From Phycisphaerae bacterium (GTDB lineage: Bacteria; Planctomycetota; Phycisphaerae; Tepidisphaerales; Tepidisphaeraceae), in assembly GCA_025924315.1 (NCBI GenBank), contig JAICIO010000049.1:1-39844 (forward strand): DNA of 39,844 bases. Direction: 5' to 3'. The notes under the pieces were generated by a model, which ran no database searches, was not told the DNA's origin, and was given only the letters and a program-made list of their open reading frames with translations. Below, piece by piece: positions 32,597-39,182 of this stretch (position 1 is its first letter; the number at the start of each line of letters is the position of its first letter). A program made the position numbers and the translations under genes.

Positions 32597-32751
32597 GGGT
32601 GCCTCCAAAATGACGACATCGCGACTGCTGAACCACGGGTATCATGGCGTTTCACATCCCGACATTCAAAAGTTTGTGGCGATCGGGTCATTCGATTGAT
32701 ATGTTGTTATCCGACACGTCGTTTGAGTGAGGGCCTGGAACGGAGACGAAA

Positions 32752-33897
32752 ATGCGAGCAATTCCGCGTTTGGGCGCTGTTGTTGTCTCGTTACTCGTTT
32801 TAGCTCACGCACAAGCAGACGGCATCACTATGGCGCCGCTGTCAACCTTCGGCGGGGGCGATGGCTGGCTCGCGCCGGGCGAAGGCGGATATGCATACCT
32901 CGGCACGGCCAACAACGAGCGCGGGCTCGCTTTCGGCAACGGACATCTCTATCTCGTCAGCCGCGCCAACGTCTCAGGCAATGCGAACAACATCCGCATT
33001 CTGGATGCTTTGACGGGAAGTGACCTCGGCGGACTGAACAACAGCCTCATCACCGGCGGGACGTTTCCGGTCAACGCCGCGGGCGTCGGCAGCGACGGCT
33101 CGATCTATGTCGCCAACCTCACGACTCAATCCACCACCACCGCTTTCAAGATCTACCGCTGGGCCACCGAAGCAGCGGTGCCGACCGTCGCTTACAGCGG
33201 CGACGCGGGCCTTCCCGGTGCGCGCGTGGGCGACGACCTCGCCGTGTATGGCGGATCAGGGACCAAAATCGCCGCGGGCTTTGGCAGCTCTCCGTCCATC
33301 GCGGGCAACAACAGCTATTCGATCATCGATCCCACAGCGAGCAGCGCGACCGCGATCGCTTTCACGAGCACTCCGCCCAATGCCGGCGACTTCCGACTTG
33401 GCCTCACCTTCTTCGACCAGACTCACGTCGCCGGCGCGCAGGGATCGTCCCTCTACCGTTACACCAGCTACAGCGGATCGAGCGGCACACTCATCGCCAG
33501 CCCCGCAATTCCCGACCCTTCCGGCGCCACCGCCGATCGCTTGCTCGCGTATGTGCAAATCAGCGGCGTGTCGCTCCTCGCCGTGCAGAGCATCGGCGAT
33601 TCGCACGTCAGCATCTACGATGTCAGCGATCCTTCGACGCCGCTCTTCCTCGCGACCGGCAACACAACCACCGGCACGCTCGTCGCCAACGGCAACGGCA
33701 CCGGGGCCGTCGCATGGGACATCACCGGCCCGACCACGGCCAACCTCTACGCGATGAGCACCAACCAAGGCATCCAGGCATTCACCGTCACCGTCCCCGA
33801 ACCGGCGAGCATCGCTCTGCTCGCCCTAGGCCTCAGCGTAGGTTTGTCGCGCCGAACGAGACGGCGCCCGATACCGGCACAAGCGCGTCGCGGTTGA
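32752..33897 (+). CDS. PEP-CTERM surface protein, beta-propeller-like (DUF4623-like)
   Basis: The 381-residue protein has a signal peptide (about 1-22, ending AHAQA). The body has blades of the type seen in DUF4623/quinoprotein-like PEP-CTERM proteins (RGLAFGNGHLYLVSR, IRILDALTGSDLGGL, GSDGSIYVANLTT, FKIYRW). The sorting tag starts at PEP (about 349-351), followed by SIALLALGLSVGL and a basic tail (SRRTRRR). It is probably exported and then processed by an exosortase. GGAGA 6 nt before the ATG supports the start. Confidence 0.82.
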   Translation: MRAIPRLGAVVVSLLVLAHAQADGITMAPLSTFGGGDGWLAPGEGGYAYLGTANNERGLAFGNGHLYLVSRANVSGNANNIRILDALTGSDLGGLNNSLITGGTFPVNAAGVGSDGSIYVANLTTQSTTTAFKIYRWATEAAVPTVAYSGDAGLPGARVGDDLAVYGGSGTKIAAGFGSSPSIAGNNSYSIIDPTASSATAIAFTSTPPNAGDFRLGLTFFDQTHVAGAQGSSLYRYTSYSGSSGTLIASPAIPDPSGATADRLLAYVQISGVSLLAVQSIGDSHVSIYDVSDPSTPLFLATGNTTTGTLVANGNGTGAVAWDITGPTTANLYAMSTNQGIQAFTVTVPEPASIALLALGLSVGLSRRTRRRPIPAQARRG

Positions 33898-33925
33898 CAC
33901 CATGTAACTGGTCATTGGAACTGGG

Positions 33926-34010
33926 CCATTGGGATTTCTCTCTCGGTGGGTTCGTTCTGAAATCCCAATCGTTGCGCGAACATTTCCGAACGTTTTGGAA
34001 CATTTTGGAA
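33926..34010. repeat. GAAC-rich repeat block after the PEP-CTERM gene
   Basis: The block holds a stem GGGATTTC/GAAATCCC (about 33929-33967) and then four close copies of GAAC (GAACATTTCC, GAACGTTTTG, GAACATTTTG, GAACGC) at about 33978-34013. It is the first part of a 540-bp gene-free stretch (33898-34439) made almost wholly of repeats. Confidence 0.5.
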
Positions 34011-34020
34011 CGCATGGACA

Positions 34021-34141
34021 CCTTCACGGCCGTCCCAGAGCGAAGCGACGGGCGGCATCGCGCCGCGCGAGCGACCCCCAAAAATGCCGCCCGGACTTCG
34101 ACGGGCTCAGTCGAGCTCGCTAAAGCTCTGGGCGGCCGTGA
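34021..34141. repeat. Inverted repeat with the dispersed 40-nt element, copy 2
   Basis: TCACGGCCGTCCCAGAGC (34024-34041) pairs, with one mismatch, with GCTCTGGGCGGCCGTGA at about 34125-34141. The left 39 nt (34021-34059) match 24657-24696 with one gap and one substitution. The element lies in the gene-free stretch between the PEP-CTERM and GNAT genes. Confidence 0.6.
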
Positions 34142-34153
34142 GCGCGGATCCAC

Positions 34154-34435
34154 GGTGGCTTCGTTTTGAATTTTCCCTCCTTTTGGTAAACAACGGTCAA
34201 CCGCCGTCAACTTTTGACAACAAGCGTCAACGGTCGACGCGCCAAAAAAGCGTCGAACCGGACTTCCCGGCCCCCGCATGTTTAGCCGCGAGCTTGCTCG
34301 CGGAGGCTGCGTTCCATCCACGAAATACTCGCGAGCAAGCTCGCGGCTAAACGTGCGCGATAAACGACCGTCTCGCGCCCACGATCACCATAGCATTCCG
34401 CCTCGCATCTTTCCGCGGAAATCCGCGGAATTTCA
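34154..34435. repeat. Composite repeat, copy 2: GTCAAC array plus CCGCGG palindrome
   Basis: GGCTTCGTTTTG opens the block, GTAAAC/GTCAAC hexamers follow at 34186-34233 (with GTCAACTTTTGACAAC), and TTTCCGCGGAAATCCGCGG lies at about 34411-34429. Order and motifs match copy 1 at 28823-29117. A different palindrome (34281-34351) is nested between the two parts. Confidence 0.6.
34281..34351. repeat. Perfect inverted repeat, TTTAGCCGCGAGCTTGCTCGCG family
   Basis: Two 22-nt arms (34281-34302 and 34330-34351) are exact complements around a 27-nt loop. The family is shared with 4578-4634. It sits inside the composite repeat, as if inserted there. Confidence 0.8.
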
Positions 34436-34439
34436 CCGC

Positions 34440-35015
34440 TCACTCCCCGCGTTGCAGATCGCCGGGGATGAGCGAGTAGAGGCGGGCGTCGGTAGGTGGG
34501 CCGGCGAAGCCGATGCGGTTGCGCAGGACGCCCTCGAATTTCGCGCCGGCTTTCTCGGCGACTCGCTGGCTGGCGGGATGCGACGCCGCGATGACGATCT
34601 CCACGCGGTTGAGTTTCAGGCGATCGAATGCGAAACGCCCTATCAGCCGCGTGGCACGCGTCGCAACGCCCCGGCCGGCAGCGCTCCGACGCACCCAATA
34701 CGAAAGATTCGCCAGCCGATGGTTCCACTGGAACTGGAACAGGTTCGCCCCGCCCAGCAGTTGATCGGTCGCTGCGTCGACAAGCGCGGAATGAAATCCG
34801 CTGCCGTCCGACCACGCCTTGTGCGTGCTTTCGATCCACCGGCCAACGTCATCGCAAGTGAGCCGCTCATGCAAACTCGGCAGATGCCGCGTGATCTCCG
34901 GAACCGATTCCGCCACCGCCTCCACCACCGCCGCGGCATCGCTCGCGGCGAACACACGGATCCGCACAACCCCGTCGTCGATCGCATCCGCGGAAATGTT
35001 CACCGGGGCCAGCAT
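34440..35015 (-). CDS. GNAT-family acetyltransferase, RimJ/RimL-like
   Basis: The 191-residue protein matches RimJ/RimL-type N-acetyltransferases: RIRVFAASDAAAVVEAV at the start, LSYWVRRSAAGRGVATRATRLI with the acetyl-CoA loop (R-S-A-A-G-R-G-V-A), then LNRVEIVIAASHPASQRVAEKAGAKFEGVLRN. Such enzymes acetylate protein N-termini or small amines; the substrate is unknown. The ATG is at 35015. The stop follows directly on the composite repeat. Confidence 0.88.
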   Translation of the reverse strand: MLAPVNISADAIDDGVVRIRVFAASDAAAVVEAVAESVPEITRHLPSLHERLTCDDVGRWIESTHKAWSDGSGFHSALVDAATDQLLGGANLFQFQWNHRLANLSYWVRRSAAGRGVATRATRLIGRFAFDRLKLNRVEIVIAASHPASQRVAEKAGAKFEGVLRNRIGFAGPPTDARLYSLIPGDLQRGE

Positions 35016-35162
35016 GCCCCAATTCCATCCGCAGTGGCTACGCGTTGCAACTGATTGCGGTGCCGAATCGCGCGGAGAAGAAACCGGCTTCGTGCCCGGT
35101 TAGTGCTCTTCCGGTTCGCGAATTTGACTGCGTTTGCTCTCCTCGATTAGCTTGTTCGCGCC

Positions 35163-35414
35163 ATGCACTACCTCGCCCCGTTTCCCATCATCTTCGGCGT
35201 CGTCGGCGTCATCGTTGGGTTGCTTTGGCTCGTGGCGGCCGGTTCGGAAAACGACGGCGGGCCGAGCACCGGGTTGTATTACGCGTTCGGCATGCTCTAC
35301 ATCGGCATTCGGGTGACGAAGCAGCTCATGAGCGAGCCGATGAGCGTCCTGCCCGCGTTCGCCTTCGTGATCGGGGGCGCAGCGCTGATCTGGCTCGGCG
35401 TGATCATGCTTTGA
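35163..35414 (+). CDS. Small membrane protein (83 aa)
   Basis: Hydrophobic segments lie at about 3-24, 36-46 and 60-82. I do not recognise it. The ATG at 35163 has no ribosome site; TTGACT at 35124-35129 may be a -35. The gene is followed after about 50 bp by another membrane protein gene on the same strand. Confidence 0.6.
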   Translation: MHYLAPFPIIFGVVGVIVGLLWLVAAGSENDGGPSTGLYYAFGMLYIGIRVTKQLMSEPMSVLPAFAFVIGGAALIWLGVIML

Positions 35415-35457
35415 TTTCGTCGTCGCTTGAAATCCATGCCGGTTGCAAACTCTTGGT

Positions 35458-35463
35458 TACAAT
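35458..35463 (+). promoter_or_regulatory. -10-like box (TACAAT) close to a start codon
   Basis: TACAAT lies 3 nt before ATG 35467 and 9 nt before ATG 35473. No good -35 is seen. It favours the second ATG as a leaderless start. Confidence 0.4.
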
Positions 35464-35472
35464 AGAATGCGC

Positions 35473-36048
35473 ATGGAACTTCCAGACACTTCCCCCGTGG
35501 GCGAGGCGGTTACCACCTTGACGCAGCGATCCGGGTTGTTCGGTCGCCAATCGTTTTCGATCCTGGAAGATCGAGTGGTCCGCCGAATCGAAGGGCTGGC
35601 CAATTCGCGCGAGGATTCGTTCCTCTTCAACGAGATGCGGGAGAATCCGTCGCGCATCCAGAATTGCCCGTGGATCGCCTACCTTGCGGCCGTTGTGCTT
35701 CTCGCATTCGGAGCGCTCCTGCTCAACCTCTCCGCGGGCAGCCCGCCGTCGGCGGACTCGGCCGTCTTTCTCGCCATCGGCCTCATGTTCGCATTCATGG
35801 GTCTGCTCGCGCTGTATGGCTCATACAGAAAGACGTATCACGTCGTCGCCTTCACCACCGTCCGTGGGCCGCTGCTGATTCACTACAACAACCCTTCCGC
35901 CGAAGTCTCGCGCCCGTTCGTCCAGTTGCTCCAACAGAAGATCGCCGACAGTCGCTCAGTCGAAAAGCGCCTCGCCAAAAACCTCCTGCGTGCCCTCCGC
36001 GACGCCGAGCTGCTCGACGAATGGCACTACCGCGAAGCATGCAAGTAA
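35473..36048 (+). CDS. Hypothetical membrane protein, two segments (191 aa)
   Basis: Two membrane segments lie at about 65-85 and 98-118, with a soluble N-terminal half (SGLFGRQSFSILEDRVVRRIEG) and a C-terminal domain of about 70 residues (HVVAFTTVRGPLLIHYNNPSAEVSRPFVQLLQQKIADSR). The latter has the look of a strand-rich domain followed by helices. I do not recognise the family. An ATG two codons earlier (35467) is possible; 35473 fits the nearby TACAAT box better. Confidence 0.6.
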   Translation: MELPDTSPVGEAVTTLTQRSGLFGRQSFSILEDRVVRRIEGLANSREDSFLFNEMRENPSRIQNCPWIAYLAAVVLLAFGALLLNLSAGSPPSADSAVFLAIGLMFAFMGLLALYGSYRKTYHVVAFTTVRGPLLIHYNNPSAEVSRPFVQLLQQKIADSRSVEKRLAKNLLRALRDAELLDEWHYREACK

Positions 36049-36129
36049 TTTGGCATTCGCGATGAAGATCGGGAAAAGGAAGTTTGACCCCGCCCGCGCG
36101 ACGCCACACCAAACTCACTCATTCCAAAT

Positions 36130-36171
36130 AAAGGGTCCTGTCCCCTTTAATTAAAGGGGACAGGACCCTTT
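36130..36171. repeat. Perfect 42-bp palindrome, AAAGGGTCCTGTCCCCTTT family
   Basis: The 21-nt halves (36130-36150 and 36151-36171) are exact complements with no loop, and the sequence continues imperfectly on both sides. I recall AGGGTCCTGTCCCCTTT-type repeats in other planctomycetes. It lies between convergent genes, and with T-rich ends on both strands it could stop transcription either way. Confidence 0.85.
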
Positions 36172-36190
36172 TATTTCCTCGTCCGTACTT

Positions 36191-36784
36191 TCAGATGATC
36201 ACCTTCATGTCCCGCAGCGCGCGCAGGATATCCGCGGTCACTTGCTCGGGCGGTTGGGTGGCGTTGACGCGGGCGATTTTGCTCATCGGATATCGCGCCA
36301 GCACCGGGCGGGTCTGTTCGTCGTACACGTCGAGGCGGTAGCGGATGACCTCGATGTTCGTGTCATCCACGCGATTTTCCTTAGCCGCCCGCGCCTGCAG
36401 GCGCGCCATCAGCTGCGAGACATCGTTGATGAACAGGTGCACGATCGCGATCACGTCGATGTCGTCCTGCATGAGCACCGACTGATGCTCCGTCCGCGGA
36501 ATGCCGTCGAGCAGGAGGGTCTGCTTGGCCAGGTCGAATCGCCCCGCCGCGATCATTTTTCTGACCGTGTGCCGCCACAGCTCGACGGTGAGTTCATCCG
36601 GGACGAGCCCCCCGCCGATAGTGTATTTCGTGAACAGCTTGCCCAGCTCGCTCTCGCGATCGAGCGAACGGAACACATCCCCGCAGGCGAGATGCACCAG
36701 CGACGGCCGCTTGCCGAGAATGGCGCCCTGAGTCCCCTTGCCGCTGCCCGGCGCTCCGAAAAGTAAGATCGATCGATACTTCAT
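36191..36784 (-). CDS. Adenylate kinase-like nucleoside monophosphate kinase (short-LID type)
   Basis: The 197-residue protein has the P-loop GAPGSGKGTQ (9-18), HLACGDVFR, GGLVPDELTVELW and LLLDGIPRTEHQSVLMQ, all in adenylate-kinase order. The common DGFPR is DGIPR here. The LID is very short (RAAKENRVDDTNIEVIRYRLDVYDEQTRPVL), without the Cys-rich zinc insert. Such enzymes move phosphate between ATP and AMP or another NMP. A second, canonical adk may exist elsewhere, so the name adk is left open. The ATG is at 36784. The terminal YRLDVYDEQTRPVLARYP fits the family. Confidence 0.83.
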   Translation of the reverse strand: MKYRSILLFGAPGSGKGTQGAILGKRPSLVHLACGDVFRSLDRESELGKLFTKYTIGGGLVPDELTVELWRHTVRKMIAAGRFDLAKQTLLLDGIPRTEHQSVLMQDDIDVIAIVHLFINDVSQLMARLQARAAKENRVDDTNIEVIRYRLDVYDEQTRPVLARYPMSKIARVNATQPPEQVTADILRALRDMKVII

Positions 36785-36896
36785 CCGCGGGACAGCTTAC
36801 AGGGGAGGGGAGGTTCGCTAAAGTCTCGCGCGATAGGCCCGCTTAAGCAGGTTACGAATCGGATTAGATCCCGTTCCTGCCTCATGCGCCCGCGAA

Positions 36897-37298
36897 CTAA
36901 CGCAATGCGAGCACGACGCAGGCAATGACGGCGATCAGCACGAACACGATAACCGCAGCGACGCTGACAACGAGAATGAATGATCCGCGGGACTGGAAGG
37001 TGGATTTGCCGGCGTGGTAGCGACGCGCGCGATAGTGATCGAAAAGGTTCATCAACTGCCCGGCGAAGGCCCCGAGGGCCGCACAACCCACGACGCTCAG
37101 TGGCAGCGCAAGAACGATCGAGTCGCGTCGCGTCGCGGTTCCCCACACCACTGCGCCGATGACGGCGCCGACCGCGGCGCAGAAAATCGGAACTTTGAAT
37201 TCGCCGATGATGATCGGCCGATTCGGATGCTCCGCCCGCACCCGCCGAACTTCTGCCGCGGTCCACTCATCAAATTTGGATCGTGATGGTTTGGTCAT
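36897..37298 (-). CDS. Hypothetical membrane protein (133 aa)
   Basis: After a hydrophilic N-terminus (MTKPSRSKFDEWTAAEVRRVRAEHPNRP), hydrophobic segments lie at about 36-56, 60-80 and 106-132. I do not recognise the family. The ATG at 37298 is preferred over 37373, since the upstream residues look non-coding and a CAGAAT box lies 8 nt before it. The adk-like gene follows after 112 bp on the same strand. Confidence 0.6.
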   Translation of the reverse strand: MTKPSRSKFDEWTAAEVRRVRAEHPNRPIIIGEFKVPIFCAAVGAVIGAVVWGTATRRDSIVLALPLSVVGCAALGAFAGQLMNLFDHYRARRYHAGKSTFQSRGSFILVVSVAAVIVFVLIAVIACVVLALR

Positions 37299-37464
37299 GA
37301 CGCACCATTCTGAAACTTGTAACTTAGGCGCAGATAAATCAACGGTCGAAACCGCCCCCATTCTTGCGGACATAAATCAGAATGACCCTTTATGTCCTCC
37401 CCTTTACGTCCTCTCATTATTTTCCTGTCGCTACATCCACGTGGAGGGAAAAAGGGACCAAAGC

Positions 37465-38239
37465 CTATTTCGTTCGGCCCCCTGGAAGGACCTGATAAAG
37501 GAAAGTGACGGAGTCGTCATAGCCTGGCGAGGCATGGAACTCGCGCGAGCTAATGACTCTGAGGTAAACGTAGAAGTTATTCCCGATGTGCTTCTGTTCG
37601 ATTCGAAGCGAAAACGTGCCTACATCCTGCAGAGCCGCGACCTCAAGCGGCCCAAATGAGAGCTCATACTTTAGCGGCTCATCGAGGGGATCGCTGGCAG
37701 TGACCACAAACTCAATCACATCCCCCGGACGAAGTCTCATTCCAGTTGAAACGATCGCCCTCGAGCCTGGCGTCCAAATATTCCCGAGGCTATCCCGTGC
37801 GCTTTCAATCCGTGGGAAGTAAGCTTCTTCTGTGTCCTGCGTGCTGCGAAATCGTACAATGCGATTCCTTATTTCGCCGCTAATACCCAGAATAAGATGC
37901 TTTTGATGCGGAAGAAGTTCTCTTTGTGCGTCGGGATCTCGCAATCTCTCCAGTTCCTTAAGCCACACCTCCATTGTCTTCCAGTCGCCCAACGCTTCGG
38001 TGAACTCTTGCCAGTTCCGACAAATCGTAGAAGTCGGCATAGTAAAGAATCCTCTCTTCGACGACTCCTGCTTCTTGCCGTTTCGCTTCGACTTCCCGCC
38101 GGTCTTTCCACTTCGCTACCCGTTCTTCGGGTACACCAGATTTCGCAAGCCAATCTTCACCGTGCTTCGCGATTAGGATCCGTGCGATGAAATCTCGAAG
38201 TGAGTTCTCGGCGTCCTTCAGCGCTTGACTGACGTCCAT
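37465..38239 (-). pseudogene. Frameshifted Swt1-type HEPN protein
   Basis: Two overlapping frames together read as one protein. The 5' frame (from ATG 38239) gives ALKDAENSLRDFIARILIAKHGEDW to RILYYADFYDL. The 3' frame continues NWQEFTEALGDWKTMEVWLKELERLRDPDAQRELLPHQKHLILG, which fits the order of the Swt1-like HEPN domain. The shift falls between about 38015 and 38030, where a few codons seem lost. In the usual RN-x3-H motif the His is Gln here (RDPDAQ), so a catalytic residue also appears changed. A strand-rich C-terminal domain follows (EFVVTASDPLDEPLKYELSFG). HEPN domains are mostly RNases in defence or toxin systems. A sequencing error could explain the shift, but not the Gln. Confidence 0.75.
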
Positions 38240-38439
38240 GGCTGCCCCTTGCCCTTGTTAGAAATGTTTAGCTACCGGAAACCTCTTATGAACCGTTTCG
38301 CTAATACAGTACTGCAACGCAACGGGACAGGGCCGGCTGGGGTTGCAAGCCGGCTCTTTCGTTTCAGTCTCATCGAACGGACTGAGATGTTGCGATCGTG
38401 TGGCCCCCGCTTTTGGGCTCCGAGTTTTCGAGTCGCGGC

Positions 38440-38637
38440 TCACCCCACCTTTGTAGCCGGCTCGGGCGCGGGGTTGGCGGCGGGGGTCGCGTATGTGCGA
38501 CCGGTGGATGATTGCCGGCGCATGGCTTCTTCCATGATCAGCCGCAGGTCGTATTTAAACTCGGCCGCGATTTCCTCGCGTGCGCGACGGACCTCGGCGA
38601 TGATGGGGTCTTCATCGGGTGTGTCGTAATCGATCAT
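38440..38637 (-). CDS. Small antitoxin-like partner of the PIN gene (65 aa)
   Basis: The 65-residue protein reads MIDYDTPDEDPIIAEVRRAREEIAAEFKYDLRLIMEEAMRRQ and then a loose Pro/Ala tail. It starts in an ATGA overlap with the PIN gene stop, so the two are translated together. The acidic opening and the following helix are what I recall from small genes regularly found behind PIN proteins of this type. An antitoxin role is inferred from position; toxin-first order is less common. A hairpin at about 38331-38355 lies downstream. Confidence 0.7.
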   Translation of the reverse strand: MIDYDTPDEDPIIAEVRRAREEIAAEFKYDLRLIMEEAMRRQSSTGRTYATPAANPAPEPATKVG

Positions 38638-39113
38638 GGCGGCACCATCAAAAGTTGCGGCGTCAGGATACGTGGTGATGTGAAGCCAGCGTCCCTGCAA
38701 ACCGCTTCAATCTTAGGCAATAGCGCGCCGTTCGCCAAATGGGTGCAGTTCCAGGTCAACAGATAATCCACGCGGTGAACTGCGGAAATGGCAACGTGAG
38801 CGGCGTCGAGTCGGGCGCGCTGTGGCAACTTCAAGGCTTGCGCCAACCGGTCCGCCAGGTCAATCGCGGACGGGGTTACGGGTAGCGATGGGATGCCGGA
38901 CAGTGCCTTGAGGCGTTCCGACGCTGCTTTTGGATCCCCGCGGCTGGCTTCATCGGTTACGAAATCGGAAACAAATGTTTCGAATGAGCTTTTCCGATCC
39001 TGCCACCACTGCCGGGTGAGGACTTCGTGGCCCAAACGCACAACATCACGACTTGGCCACGCCGTTAGATAACTGACGATCGTGGTCTCGATATAGACGC
39101 TCGGCTTGGCCAT
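38634..39113 (-). CDS. PIN-domain protein, VapC-like toxin
   Basis: The 159-residue protein has a PIN domain: SVYIETTIVSYLT at the start, where Glu takes the place of the usual first Asp, FVSDFVTDEASRGD with the next acidic residues, then RLDAAHVAISAVHRVDYLLTWNCTHLANG with the last Asp. PIN proteins are metal-dependent RNases; in VapBC pairs they cut tRNA or rRNA. The ATG at 39113 is chosen since an upstream in-frame ATG (39146) lies in the groEL terminator. The ATGA overlap with the downstream small gene supports a toxin-antitoxin pair. The activity itself is not proven. Confidence 0.83.
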   Translation of the reverse strand: MAKPSVYIETTIVSYLTAWPSRDVVRLGHEVLTRQWWQDRKSSFETFVSDFVTDEASRGDPKAASERLKALSGIPSLPVTPSAIDLADRLAQALKLPQRARLDAAHVAISAVHRVDYLLTWNCTHLANGALLPKIEAVCRDAGFTSPRILTPQLLMVPP

Positions 39114-39127
39114 CGTATCCCCACACG

Positions 39128-39162
39128 AAAAAGGCTCGGAAGTCATTTAACTTCCGAGCCTT
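39128..39162 (-). terminator. Intrinsic terminator of groEL
   Basis: AAGGCTCGGAAG (39131-39142) and CTTCCGAGCCTT (39151-39162) form a perfect 12-bp stem around an 8-nt loop. On the minus strand the stem is followed by a run of T (A at 39128-39132 on the plus strand). It lies 21 nt after the groEL stop and ends before the PIN start. Confidence 0.88.
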
Positions 39163-39182
39163 CATTCTACTGCATAGTGAGC

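Noticed and set aside
34186-34233. Clustered GTCAAC hexamers as a CRISPR array or replication iterons.
   Set aside because: The units are too short and unevenly spaced for CRISPR, there are no cas genes, and no replication initiator gene is near.
38331-38370. GC stem (GCCGGCT/AGCCGGC) followed by T-rich sequence on the plus strand, as a terminator.
   Set aside because: No plus-strand gene ends here, and the T-rich side is wrong for the minus-strand genes that do.
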